Positions 8,292 through 16,557 of a stretch of 64,000 nt of DNA are shown here, one piece after another. Origin of the DNA: Pseudomonas viciae (GTDB lineage: Bacteria; Pseudomonadota; Gammaproteobacteria; Pseudomonadales; Pseudomonadaceae); NCBI RefSeq assembly GCF_004786035.1, contig NZ_CP035088.1:1338001-1402000 (forward strand), given 5' to 3'. Made by a program: the position numbers and the translations under genes. A model generated the notes under the pieces. That model was not told the origin of the DNA. It ran no database searches and was given only the letters and a program-made list of their open reading frames with translations. The stretch's first letter is position 1. Each line of letters opens with the position of its first letter.

Positions 8292-8878
8292 GAACCGCCG
8301 AACAGTACCAGGCCCAGCTGCGCAGCCTGCTGCCCAGCGGCCCGGCGTGGGATCCGGAGCGCGTGCCGGAACTGGACGAAGTACTTGAAGGCATCGCCCA
8401 AGAGTTAGCCCGCCTCGACGCCCGCGCCGCCGACCTGCTCCACGAAATGGACCCGGCGGGAGTGAGTGAGCTGGTGCCGGACTGGGAGCGGGTGATGAAC
8501 CTGCCTGATCCGTGTCTGGGCGCCACGCCGCTGTATGACGATCGCCGGTTGGCGGTACGTCGGCGCCTGTTGGCGGTGGGCGGCCAGGCCATCACCTATT
8601 ACGTGGAGATTGCCAGGAGCCAGGGTTATCCCAACGCCACCATCACCGAGCTCAAGGCACCGCGCATGGGCCGCGCCCGTTTCGGCGAGGCCCACTTCGG
8701 CACCTGGCAGGCGCAATTCATGTGGACCCTCAACACCGGCGGCCGCCTGCTGCTGGGCCGACGCTTTGGCGCGAGCTATTGGGGGGAGCGGTTTGGCGTC
8801 AATCCGGGGTCGGCTCTGGAGTGCCTGATTCATCGCAGTGCACCGGCGCATACGAAGGTTCACATCAATTATGACTAG
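8279..8878 (+). CDS. DUF2313 / YmfQ-like baseplate protein (Mu gp48-like)
   Basis: The 199-residue protein begins with MAGIRTAEQYQAQLRSLLP, GPAW and a helix rich in acidic residues, then VPDWERVMNLPDPC, all typical of the gp48/YmfQ family. These proteins link the wedge to the fibre. The start overlaps the gp47-like end by 13 bases, and the first fibre gene starts 11 bases after its stop. Confidence 0.87.
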   Translation: MAGIRTAEQYQAQLRSLLPSGPAWDPERVPELDEVLEGIAQELARLDARAADLLHEMDPAGVSELVPDWERVMNLPDPCLGATPLYDDRRLAVRRRLLAVGGQAITYYVEIARSQGYPNATITELKAPRMGRARFGEAHFGTWQAQFMWTLNTGGRLLLGRRFGASYWGERFGVNPGSALECLIHRSAPAHTKVHINYD

Positions 8879-8889
8879 GGAGTAGAGAG

Positions 8890-10053
8890 ATGGATTATCC
8901 GAAGAGTGTGCCCAGCGCCGGGCTGGTGAATGGGAAGTTCGTGGATGAAAACCCATTGACCGGGACGCCGGGGTCGTTGATTCCGGCGGCTTGGGGGAAC
9001 GGGGTAACCCAGGAAATTGTGAATGTCATCAAGGCGGGGGCGTTGTCCCCGGATGAAACCCAACACGATCAGTTGCTCCAAGCGATCCAATCGGTAACTG
9101 CGAAGGGCTGGAGCCAGGACCTGGCTCTACCGCTTGCCGCCTTGCCTCTGCCCACTATCGCCACAGCCGATGCACGTCTGCCAATAACGCCAGCAGCTGT
9201 ATCAGCCAGTGGCGGGCGAGTTTCGATTCCGGCAGGCGCGTACATCAGCATCGGTCAGGAGGTCGTGAGTGGGCGGTTGGGCCGATCACGTACTTATGTG
9301 ACTTCGGCCTGGAGCAGCGCTGATTTATTGCCCAGCTCCGGCTATTTTTTAAGAGCGCAGGTGACGGGGGATGGGCTGACGTTTTACATGCAGCGTGGAA
9401 GCCTCTACGACGTCGCCCCGGAGTCGCTGAAGGGCACTGTAAATGGGGCTTCTGGCGGTGGATTCCAATCCACACCGTTGGATATGTGCCTGGCCTGGGT
9501 GTTGACCGGGGTGCCGGGGGCCTTGCCTACAATTCGCTCAATTTACAACCGTGCGCGGTTGAGCTGGACCCAGACGGTCAATGGCACTGGCGTGGTGTAT
9601 TTGCCGCTTGATCCGCATGCGCGTGCCGCGCGGCTCGTTACAGGCAACCCCACGCCGTCCTCGAACACAGTGACCTCGTTGGCCTTTGCCCAGGCCGGTT
9701 GGGTTGGGGGCAACTACAGCTACCTGTCGCCTGTTTTACAAAGTATCAGCAACCAAGCGGGGGGCTGGACCAACCCTGCGAGTCCGTACATGTGTGTGCT
9801 GTCTTCCAACAACGTCATCAGCGACGTGACGGTCTCTACGATTACGGCCTGTTTTGATCATGCCGAGTTGCGTTCGCTGTGGCAGTGCTTTCAGGCCGAG
9901 CACACATTGGGCGCCACCAATGCCGATAGTGACGAGTTGCTATTGAGCATGGGGATCAAGGGGCACCAGGCGCTAACTGATTACAGCCTGGGTATCGCCG
10001 TCAATTTTACAAACGCAGTCAATGTCCATCTGTCTTGGGAACTGATCCGATGA
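8890..10053 (+). CDS. Tail fibre protein 1
   Basis: The 387-residue protein opens with a segment of about 65 residues (MDYPKSVPSAGL, VDENPLTGTPGSLIP, WGNGVTQE) repeated almost unchanged at the start of the two other fibre genes. This is presumably the part that docks on the baseplate. The remaining 320 residues are beta-rich and unlike the other two fibres, as expected for a receptor-binding region. AGAGAG precedes the ATG. The stop overlaps the next start (ATGA). I do not recognise the C-terminal fold. Confidence 0.83.
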   Translation: MDYPKSVPSAGLVNGKFVDENPLTGTPGSLIPAAWGNGVTQEIVNVIKAGALSPDETQHDQLLQAIQSVTAKGWSQDLALPLAALPLPTIATADARLPITPAAVSASGGRVSIPAGAYISIGQEVVSGRLGRSRTYVTSAWSSADLLPSSGYFLRAQVTGDGLTFYMQRGSLYDVAPESLKGTVNGASGGGFQSTPLDMCLAWVLTGVPGALPTIRSIYNRARLSWTQTVNGTGVVYLPLDPHARAARLVTGNPTPSSNTVTSLAFAQAGWVGGNYSYLSPVLQSISNQAGGWTNPASPYMCVLSSNNVISDVTVSTITACFDHAELRSLWQCFQAEHTLGATNADSDELLLSMGIKGHQALTDYSLGIAVNFTNAVNVHLSWELIR

Positions 10054-10559
10054 AAGTCATTCAAGAACTGCACCACTACGATGATGAACTGCGTCCGGCT
10101 CCGCCATCCGCTGCTCATATTTGGGAGGACGGTAGATGGGTACTCAGCGAAGGAAATTCCGCTGAGTGGCTGCGTATCGAAGGCGAACGGCTGTGCGCCA
10201 AAGTTGATGCGGCTGCAGACGGCGCTCGTCGCGCCTTGGCCGGCGATTCGTTACGGGCCTTGGAGTACCAACAAGCCGCCCGCGAGGCTCAGGCGTTCAA
10301 GGATGAGGGCTACCCGAAAAAGGCAGTCCCCCTGGCTGTTTCCGCAGGGGTCGTAAAAGGCCGAACAGCCAGGCAGGCGGCAGAGCAGATTCTCGCCAAG
10401 GCCGCCGAGTTCGATTCGAACCTGCTGGCGCTTCGCGAGCTACGTCTAAAAGCCAAGGCGCAAATTCATGCGCATCTGGCGAAGGGGAAAGCGGATTTTG
10501 CCACCAAAGCCGCTGATGACGTGCTTGCGGTCATCCGTGAGCTACGCCTCCAGGCGTAA
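10050..10559 (+). CDS. Tail fibre assembly/chaperone-like protein 1
   Basis: The start at 10050 overlaps the fibre 1 stop and gives 169 residues. The N-terminal quarter is a short beta part with IWEDGRWVLSEGN. The remainder is an Ala-rich helical domain (ERLCAKVDAAADGARRALAG; QAFKDEGYP; GRTARQAAEQILAKA) of a kind that often follows fibre genes in Pseudomonas prophages. Its role is probably folding or trimerisation of fibre 1, by analogy with other fibre chaperones. It does not resemble the two chaperones of the next modules. Confidence 0.62.
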   Translation: MKVIQELHHYDDELRPAPPSAAHIWEDGRWVLSEGNSAEWLRIEGERLCAKVDAAADGARRALAGDSLRALEYQQAAREAQAFKDEGYPKKAVPLAVSAGVVKGRTARQAAEQILAKAAEFDSNLLALRELRLKAKAQIHAHLAKGKADFATKAADDVLAVIRELRLQA

Positions 10560-10592
10560 TTGCGTTCCTTATCTCATGTAGAGAAATAAAAC

Positions 10593-11693
10593 ATGGACTA
10601 TCCAAAAAGCGTTCCCAGCGTCGGGTTGGTGAACGGCCGATTCGTGGATGAAAATCCGCTGGCCGGCACGCCTGGATCGCTGATTCCGGCGGTCTGGGGC
10701 AACAGCGTCACCCAGGAAATCCTTAGCGTGATTTCGGCTGCCGGCATGACACCCTCCGAAGTGGACACCGGGCAGTTGATCAAGGCCTTGCAAACCATCC
10801 TTGGGCGCAGCAGCCCGATGCGTTCGGTGATTACGCGATTAACCGCTTCAAAGGTGCTGACAACCGATGAGCTGGGGCTTGTGTTGATCGATGCAAGTGC
10901 GGGCGTGAACACTGTGACCCTGCCAGCGGCTAACGCGGCGCTTGGTGTTCGCGATGTGATTGTGCGCCGTGTGGATAACAGCGGTAACCGTCTGACGGTG
11001 CGCGCCGCCGGAACTGACAAGATCCGATTCCATACTCACCTGTCAGCCAGTGGCTATCCATTTATGGTGCTGATGGGTAGCGGTGACTGGTGGCATTTGC
11101 GCAGCGATGAGGCGGGGGGCTGGTGGCCGGTGAGTCGCTTTGATTCGACGGCGCTGGGACGCATTTCTTTCGAAAGCACGCGCCAGGTTATCCCCGGCGG
11201 ATATGCGGTGCTTAACGGTAATTTGCTGGTGCGTGGCGATTGGCCGTGGCTGTGGGACTTTGCGCAATCGTCCGGTGCGCTGGTGACCGAAGCTGCCAGA
11301 GCGGGGAACGAAGGTGCGTGGACCAGCGGTGACGGTGCGACGACCTTTCGACTTCCCGATATTCGTGGCGAGTTCTTGCGCGTATTGGATGAGGCCCGAG
11401 GGGTGGATGTTGATCGTTCGGCGGGCAGCAGACAAATGGATGCCCTTGAAAGCCACAACCACTTTTTGCCCACCAGTTCGGGTAGTGCTAATCGTCCGGG
11501 GCCTGGTATTGCTGATGGTTCTTGGGACGTGACTCGCGACGTTAATGCTGCTCCTGCAACGGGGATAGTCGGTACGACGTACCCCAATCCACTTTTCTTT
11601 TCCAGTGGAGAACTTGTAGGCAATATCGGGACGTTCAGCGCTGAAACCCGCCCCAGGAACATCGCCTATCCCGCCCGAATCAAGCTGATCTGA
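10593..11693 (+). CDS. Tail fibre protein 2 with collar domain
   Basis: The 366-residue protein has the shared docking N-terminus (residues 1-65). A middle beta region contains LGLVLIDASAGVNTVTLP, and the C-terminal third resembles the phage tail collar domain (GDGATTFRLPDIRGEFLR, then GVDVDRSAGSRQMDALE and a His-rich ESHNHF). The collar motif is a known structural element of short fibres and R-pyocin-type fibres. The C-terminus ends RPRNIAYPARIKLI, typical of such fibres. Confidence 0.85.
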   Translation: MDYPKSVPSVGLVNGRFVDENPLAGTPGSLIPAVWGNSVTQEILSVISAAGMTPSEVDTGQLIKALQTILGRSSPMRSVITRLTASKVLTTDELGLVLIDASAGVNTVTLPAANAALGVRDVIVRRVDNSGNRLTVRAAGTDKIRFHTHLSASGYPFMVLMGSGDWWHLRSDEAGGWWPVSRFDSTALGRISFESTRQVIPGGYAVLNGNLLVRGDWPWLWDFAQSSGALVTEAARAGNEGAWTSGDGATTFRLPDIRGEFLRVLDEARGVDVDRSAGSRQMDALESHNHFLPTSSGSANRPGPGIADGSWDVTRDVNAAPATGIVGTTYPNPLFFSSGELVGNIGTFSAETRPRNIAYPARIKLI

Positions 11694-11700
11694 GGCCAAT

Positions 11701-12261
11701 ATGTTTATTTACCTGTTTGACGACTCCGGTGTTCTCTCTGGCCCGGTAGAACTTTTCGTAACCCCCGGCATGGGCATTCAAATCCCAAGTAACGGCATCC
11801 AGCTTTCCTTCCAGTTACCTGCTGCTCAAGAGCACCATTCATGGGTCATGGTGAACGGCGTTCCGCGAGAGATGGTGGACTGGCGTGGTTCGGTTTATCG
11901 CAAGGACAACGGTGCTCATCTGCAATGGACCGAGTTCGGCGAGTTGCCGGAGATGTACACCGCCGAGCCTTGGCCGGGTAACTATTACGTCTGGCGTGAT
12001 AACGCCTGGATCTTTGATGAAACGCTGAAACTGGCCGATCTCAAGCGCGAAGCGTTATCCAAGCGCGACAAACTGCTGCGGGACGCGGTTCAGAAAATCG
12101 CTCCCTTCCAGTACGCCGAAGACATCGGCGATGCCAGTGACCTAGAACAACTGGCGTTGATGGAGTGGAAACTCTACAGCGTCGAATTGAACCGCATTCA
12201 GCATCAAATCGGTTTCCCAAGCGACATCACCTGGCCGGTCGTGCCTGAGTCAGCTGTTTAA
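11701..12261 (+). CDS. Tail fibre assembly protein 2 (Tfa-like)
   Basis: The 186-residue protein follows fibre 2 by 7 bases. It has an N-terminal beta domain (MFIYLFDDSGVLSGPVEL), a central PWPGNYYVWRDNAWIFDE segment and a C-terminal helical region (KREALSKRDKLLRDAVQ) typical of tail fibre assembly proteins. It likely helps fibre 2 fold and trimerise, and such chaperones are usually specific to the C-terminus of their partner. Confidence 0.72.
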   Translation: MFIYLFDDSGVLSGPVELFVTPGMGIQIPSNGIQLSFQLPAAQEHHSWVMVNGVPREMVDWRGSVYRKDNGAHLQWTEFGELPEMYTAEPWPGNYYVWRDNAWIFDETLKLADLKREALSKRDKLLRDAVQKIAPFQYAEDIGDASDLEQLALMEWKLYSVELNRIQHQIGFPSDITWPVVPESAV

Positions 12262-12378
12262 ACCGGCTACAGGTTGGACGGCTAAAAACGCTCATTTTTC
12301 CAGGCGCTGTTGGTACGAGTCAGCGGGCGAGGCTTCCTATTGCCGTTTCCGACCGTTTGAAATTTAAAGGAGAATAAC

Positions 12379-13290
12379 TTGGACTATCCCAAAAGTGTGC
12401 CCAGTGCGGGCCTGATGAATGGCCGGTTCGTGGATGAAGATCCACTGACAGGTACGCCGGGATCATTGATTCCCGCCAGTTGGGGTAATGGTGTCACGCA
12501 AGAGCTGCTTAGTGTTATTCAAGCTGCCGGAACAACGCCGTCGGAAGACATTCACAATCAGTTGCTCACGGCTTTGAGGGGCAGTGAATTGTTCCTGACT
12601 GCCCCGCAATTCAATAATGATAAAACCGTTGCGACTACAGAGTTTGTGGTTCGCAGCGGAATGCAGTACGCCGGGTTCAATGTTTATAGCAACAGCGCCT
12701 CGCTGACGCTCTCGGATGTAGGAGGCATCGTAAGTTTTGCAAGCAATGCGCCGGTCACCGCCAAACTGCCGGTTACTACGGGAATCCTGCATGGCGCCAC
12801 ACTTAAGATTGTCAACGCGGGGACAGGAGTTGTAACCGTTTCGACGGTGTCCGCTGCTGACGCGCTAAACGCGTCGAATGGAGCGCAGGGGGCCATCAGT
12901 ATCGGACTGGGGGAGACGGCGGAATTCATCAAAATCAATAGTCAATGGCGTTTGATAGGCGGAACCGTGGCGTTGAAGTATTCGGCCATGTCGTCGTCAT
13001 CGTTGCAGCCCAATGGTTGGAAACGAATTCCCGATACTACGAGCCCGACGGGCTACGTCATCGAGCAATGGGGGGTTGCCTCCAGCGGCACGGATGCTAA
13101 CGGGGTTCTGGTGACATACCCGATGTCATTCCCTAATGCAGTGAGGAATATTGTGGTGACGGATGGGGGACCCACCTGTGCTTCATTTGGAGTGTCCACC
13201 GGTTCGCTGAGCCAGTTCAGACTTTATGGGCGGGACTATAACGGTGCCTACTCAAATTGGACTGGTATATGGCGTGCGTTCGGCTATTGA
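12379..13290 (+). CDS. Tail fibre protein 3 (TTG start)
   Basis: The start is TTG at 12379, set by an AAAGGAG site 6-12 bases upstream and by the exact match of the next residues (DYPKSVPSAGL) to fibres 1 and 2. This gives 303 residues, the shortest of the three. After the shared N-terminus comes a beta region (GTGVVTVSTVSAADALNAS), then a C-terminal domain with NGWKRIPDTT, GYVIEQWG and VTYPMSFPNAV, like the gp53/gp37-type distal domain of other phage fibres. The 117-bp gap before it contains no gene. The TTG start may lower its expression. Confidence 0.83.
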   Translation: MDYPKSVPSAGLMNGRFVDEDPLTGTPGSLIPASWGNGVTQELLSVIQAAGTTPSEDIHNQLLTALRGSELFLTAPQFNNDKTVATTEFVVRSGMQYAGFNVYSNSASLTLSDVGGIVSFASNAPVTAKLPVTTGILHGATLKIVNAGTGVVTVSTVSAADALNASNGAQGAISIGLGETAEFIKINSQWRLIGGTVALKYSAMSSSSLQPNGWKRIPDTTSPTGYVIEQWGVASSGTDANGVLVTYPMSFPNAVRNIVVTDGGPTCASFGVSTGSLSQFRLYGRDYNGAYSNWTGIWRAFGY

Positions 13291-13303
13291 TAGGGGAACA
13301 AAT

Positions 13304-13738
13304 ATGTTGATTTTTTATGCTCCGTCCACGGGGGGCTTTTATAATTCCGTTGACCACTTTAAAAACCTTCCGGAGGATGCGATTGAAATCTCCGAGGAGG
13401 TATATCGAGAGTTATTTGCAGCGCCTTTTTTAAATAAATGTATCGAGTCGGACGGGAGGGGACGACCGGTGCTTTCGGACCTACCGGTTGATAGAACTAC
13501 GCTACAAGGGGCCAGCGAAAAAAAATGGCGTGATGCGCAGCTCTCTATTACGGACCGCCTGGTTATCCGGGATCGCGACGAAATGGATGACGGAGGCGCT
13601 ACCACTCTGGACCAGACGCAATACACAGAACTCCAGGCTTATCGCCGTGAGCTCAGGGACTGGCCGCAGGATGAGTTCTTCCCTGCTGCTGGACATCGTC
13701 CAGTCGCGCCACTCTGGCTCGCCGAGCACCTTCAATAA
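13304..13738 (+). CDS. Tail fibre assembly protein 3 (Caudo_TAP-like)
   Basis: The ATG at 13304, preceded by AGGGGAA, gives 144 residues. The C-terminal part (EKKWRDAQLSITDRLVIRDR, QYTELQAYRRELRDWPQ, RPVAPLW) matches the tail fibre assembly family found next to lambda- and Mu-type fibres. The first 200 bases are clearly AT-richer than the surrounding genes and use rare codons such as ATA, TTA and AGA, a sign of recent acquisition. It pairs with fibre 3. Confidence 0.82.
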   Translation: MLIFYAPSTGGFYNSVDHFKNLPEDAIEISEEVYRELFAAPFLNKCIESDGRGRPVLSDLPVDRTTLQGASEKKWRDAQLSITDRLVIRDRDEMDDGGATTLDQTQYTELQAYRRELRDWPQDEFFPAAGHRPVAPLWLAEHLQ

Positions 13739-13760
13739 CCCTGTTTTCGATGGTCTGAGC

Positions 13761-14324
13761 ATGGATGTTACTCAACAGCAACTCATCAAAATCATGCCCA
13801 ACGCCCGCAGCCTAGCGGGCGTTTTTGTTTCCGCGCTTAACAGCGCCATGTCCCGCTACCGTATCGAAACGCCTAAACGCATCGCCGCTTTTCTTGCGCA
13901 GGTCGGGCACGAATCCGGACAGTTGCGCTATGTACGCGAGCTCGGCGGTGATCAATATCTCAGCAAATACGATACGGGATCGCTGGCCGCTCGCCTGGGC
14001 AATACGCCCCAGGCCGACGGTGACGGTCAGAAGTATCGTGGCCGCGGACTGATTCAAATTACTGGCCACGACAACTATCTTCGTTGCAGCCTCGGGCTGT
14101 TTGGTGATGAACGCTTGCTGGCGTTACCTGAACTGCTTGAGCAACCGCAATGGGCGGCGCAATCCGCGGCGTGGTTCTGGGAGCAGAACGGCTTGAACGA
14201 GCTGGCCGATCGCGACCAGTTCAACAGCATCACCCGGCGTATTAATGGTGGCTTGAACGGTCTGGAGGAGCGCCTGAAATTGTGGGCGCGGGCGAAGGAG
14301 GTGTTATGCCAGCCTTCGATCTGA
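13761..14324 (+). CDS. GH19-family endolysin
   Basis: The ATG at 13761 gives a 187-residue glycoside hydrolase of the chitinase-19/lysozyme class. Visible family features are AAFLAQVGHESGQLRYVREL with its catalytic Glu, GDGQKYRGRGLIQITGHDNY, and the ITRRINGG motif. It strongly resembles the lysozyme of the P. aeruginosa pyocin cluster (PA0629), including the IMPNAR segment that supports this start. It has no signal peptide, so a holin should export it; none is recognisable in the window. It would degrade peptidoglycan to release the particles. Its end overlaps Rz by 19 bases. Confidence 0.9.
   Translation: MDVTQQQLIKIMPNARSLAGVFVSALNSAMSRYRIETPKRIAAFLAQVGHESGQLRYVRELGGDQYLSKYDTGSLAARLGNTPQADGDGQKYRGRGLIQITGHDNYLRCSLGLFGDERLLALPELLEQPQWAAQSAAWFWEQNGLNELADRDQFNSITRRINGGLNGLEERLKLWARAKEVLCQPSI
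13801..13829 (+). terminator. Terminator-like hairpin inside the endolysin start
   Basis: ACGCCCGC pairs with GCGGGCGT across a six-base loop and is followed by TTTTGTTT. It lies in codons 14-23 of the lysin gene. The shape is that of an intrinsic terminator; its activity is unknown. Confidence 0.5.
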
Positions 14325-14842
14325 TGCCTTTTTCTATACGCAGCCTTGGTGTCGTCGTGTTGCTGGCGCTGTTGGCCGGTGGCCCGGCGGTGCTGGCGTG
14401 GCGGCTTCAGGATTGGCGTTATGGCCGACAGTTGGCGCAGATGGCCCAGTCCCAGGCTGACACCCTGAATCAAATGACCCGGGCGACAGCCTTGCAACAA
14501 AAGGCCGAGCACGACAAACGCCTGGCCCTGGAACAACAACTCTCTGCCAGCGAACAAACCCATTACCGAGCCTTGAGCGATGCCCAACGTGACCAGGATC
14601 GCCTGCGCGATCGCCTTGCTACTGCCGATGTCCGGTTGTCAGTCCTCCTCGACGCCGACGATGTCGCCGCCGGTTGTGCAGTGCCTGCCACCACCCGCGC
14701 CAGCGACGTGGATCATGGTGCCCCACGTGCCCGACTTGACCCGGCGCATGCTCAACGAATTATCGCCATCACCGACGCCGGTGATCGCGGATTGATTGCC
14801 TTGCAGGCCTGTCAGGCCTATATCAGGGCGCTGGGTCGGTAA
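14306..14842 (+). CDS. Rz-like inner-membrane spanin
   Basis: The start at 14306 gives 178 residues. An N-terminal transmembrane segment lies at about residues 12-32, followed by a long charged coiled coil (residues 40-110; MAQSQADTLNQM, QQKAEHDKRLALEQQ). This is the Rz plan: it anchors in the inner membrane and pairs with Rz1 to fuse the membranes in the last step of lysis. A complete Rz1 frame is nested inside. It is the last gene of the tail cluster before cinA. Confidence 0.82.
   Translation: MPAFDLMPFSIRSLGVVVLLALLAGGPAVLAWRLQDWRYGRQLAQMAQSQADTLNQMTRATALQQKAEHDKRLALEQQLSASEQTHYRALSDAQRDQDRLRDRLATADVRLSVLLDADDVAAGCAVPATTRASDVDHGAPRARLDPAHAQRIIAITDAGDRGLIALQACQAYIRALGR
14580..14795 (+). 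CDS. Rz1-like outer-membrane spanin lipoprotein, nested in Rz
   Basis: This 71-residue frame lies wholly inside Rz in the +1 frame. It has a signal peptide with lipobox PMSG-Cys20, followed by a short Pro-rich mature part (SPPVVQCLPPPAPATW), which is the signature of Rz1. Nested Rz/Rz1 pairs are common in phages and pyocins. No clear ribosome site is needed if translation is coupled to Rz. Confidence 0.8.
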   Translation: MPNVTRIACAIALLLPMSGCQSSSTPTMSPPVVQCLPPPAPATWIMVPHVPDLTRRMLNELSPSPTPVIAD

Positions 14843-14912
14843 TCCGGCGAGCCTTGCAAGCCTCGACTGCTCGTGTACGGTAGGCCTCATTGCGTCGAAT
14901 CAGGAGAGCTTC

Positions 14913-15413
14913 ATGGACGACATTACCGAACTGGCTGCTGAACTGGGCAGGCGCCTGCAGGTGCTCAATACCCATGTGACCACGGCTGAGTCCTGCACCG
15001 GCGGCGGGATTGCCGAGGCAATCACTCGGATTCCCGGGAGTTCGGCCTGGTTCGAGGCCGGTTATGTGACCTATTCCAATCGCCAGAAGACTCAGCAGTT
15101 GAATGTGCCGAGCGAGTTGTTCGAGACGGTGGGGGCGGTCAGCCGCGAGGTGGTCGAGGCCATGGTGCGGGGTGCCCAGCACAAGAGCCTGGCGCGTTTT
15201 GCCGTGGCGGTCAGCGGCGTGGCGGGGCCGGACGGTGGTTCGCCGAACAAGCCGGTGGGCACCGTGTGGCTCGCCTGGGGCGTTGGCGAGACGGTCACCA
15301 GTGAGCTGCGATTCTTTTCGGGCAACCGCGATGAGGTCCGCCGACAAACGGTGAAGGCCGCGCTAGAGGGGCTGTTACAACATGCCGCTGTAGAAATCTC
15401 AAATCAGGGGTAG
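14913..15413 (+). CDS. cinA: CinA C-terminal domain protein (nicotinamide-nucleotide amidase, PncC type)
   Basis: The 166-residue protein begins at 14913 after an AGGAGAG site. It is the stand-alone CinA C-domain, which converts NMN to nicotinate mononucleotide and ammonia for NAD recycling. Family motifs seen are TAESCTGGGIAEAIT, GSSAWFEAGYVTYSN and the VSGVAGPDGGSPNKPVGTVW stretch. The N-terminal CinA domain is absent, as usual in Pseudomonas. It precedes recA, and the mutS-cinA interval is a known insertion site of tailocin clusters in this group. Confidence 0.92.
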   Translation: MDDITELAAELGRRLQVLNTHVTTAESCTGGGIAEAITRIPGSSAWFEAGYVTYSNRQKTQQLNVPSELFETVGAVSREVVEAMVRGAQHKSLARFAVAVSGVAGPDGGSPNKPVGTVWLAWGVGETVTSELRFFSGNRDEVRRQTVKAALEGLLQHAAVEISNQG

Positions 15414-15440
15414 GCGATCTGTAATCGCTGTGGAATAATA

Positions 15441-15456
15441 CTGGCTACTTATACAG
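15441..15456 (+). promoter_or_regulatory. LexA (SOS) box upstream of recA
   Basis: CTGGCTACTTATACAG fits CTG-N10-CAG and lies 41 bases before the recA ATG. Confidence 0.88.
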
Positions 15457-15496
15457 GTGTTGGCCGTCAGGCCTTATTGATTACGTGAGGACTTTA

Positions 15497-16549
15497 ATGG
15501 ACGACAACAAGAAGAAAGCCTTGGCTGCGGCCTTGGGTCAGATCGAACGTCAATTCGGCAAGGGTGCCGTAATGCGTATGGGCGATCAGGACCGTCAGGC
15601 TATTCCTTCCATCTCCACCGGCTCCCTGGGCCTGGACATTGCGCTGGGCATCGGCGGCCTGCCAAAAGGCCGTATCGTTGAAATCTACGGTCCTGAGTCG
15701 TCCGGTAAAACCACACTGACCCTGTCCGTGATCGCCCAGGCTCAAAAAGCTGGTGCGACCTGCGCCTTCGTCGACGCCGAACACGCCCTGGACCCGGAAT
15801 ACGCCGGCAAACTGGGCGTCAACGTCGATGACCTGCTGGTTTCCCAGCCGGACACCGGTGAACAGGCCCTGGAAATCACCGACATGCTGGTGCGTTCCAA
15901 TGCGGTTGACGTGATCATCGTCGACTCTGTGGCGGCGCTGGTGCCAAAGGCTGAAATCGAAGGTGAAATGGGCGACATGCACGTGGGCCTCCAGGCTCGC
16001 CTGATGTCCCAGGCCTTGCGCAAGATCACCGGTAACATCAAGAACGCCAACTGCCTGGTGATCTTCATCAACCAGATCCGTATGAAGATCGGCGTGATGT
16101 TCGGCAGCCCGGAAACCACCACGGGTGGTAACGCGCTGAAGTTCTACGCTTCGGTCCGTCTGGACATCCGCCGTACTGGCGCGGTGAAAGAAGGTGATGA
16201 GGTTGTCGGCAGCGAAACCCGCGTCAAGGTTGTGAAGAACAAGGTGGCTTCGCCGTTCCGTCAGGCCGAGTTCCAGATTCTCTACGGCAAGGGCATCTAC
16301 CTCAATGGCGAGATGATCGACCTGGGTGTGCTGCACGGTTTCGTCGAAAAATCCGGCGCCTGGTATGCCTACAACGGCACCAAGATCGGTCAGGGCAAGG
16401 CCAACTCGGCCAAGTTCCTGGCGGACAACCCGGAAGTTGCCGCAGCCCTCGAGAAGCAATTGCGTGACAAACTGCTGAGCCCGGTGGCAGACGTCAAGGC
16501 AGTGGCCAACCGCGAGACTGCAGACGATCTGGCTGACGCTGACATCTGA
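15497..16549 (+). CDS. recA: Recombinase RecA
   Basis: The 350-residue protein drives strand exchange and LexA autocleavage. The Walker A motif GPESSGKTT is at residues 65-73; [13 protein letters not shown] and [14 protein letters not shown] are the loop 2 and adjacent regions. The ATG follows GTGAGGA. The acidic C-terminus (ADDLADADI) is typical. A LexA box stands in its promoter. RecA-dependent cleavage is also the usual trigger of pyocin/tailocin genes, which here lie just upstream. recX follows after 8 bases. Confidence 0.98.
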   Translation: MDDNKKKALAAALGQIERQFGKGAVMRMGDQDRQAIPSISTGSLGLDIALGIGGLPKGRIVEIYGPESSGKTTLTLSVIAQAQKAGATCAFVDAEHALDPEYAGKLGVNVDDLLVSQPDTGEQALEITDMLVRSNAVDVIIVDSVAALVPKAEIEGEMGDMHVGLQARLMSQALRKITGNIKNANCLVIFINQIRMKIGVMFGSPETTTGGNALKFYASVRLDIRRTGAVKEGDEVVGSETRVKVVKNKVASPFRQAEFQILYGKGIYLNGEMIDLGVLHGFVEKSGAWYAYNGTKIGQGKANSAKFLADNPEVAAALEKQLRDKLLSPVADVKAVANRETADDLADADI

Positions 16550-16557
16550 TCGATTCG

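Noticed and set aside
13488..13760. Upstream extension of the endolysin frame
   Set aside because: It overlaps the fibre 3 chaperone in another frame. The pyocin lysin homologue supports the start at 13761.
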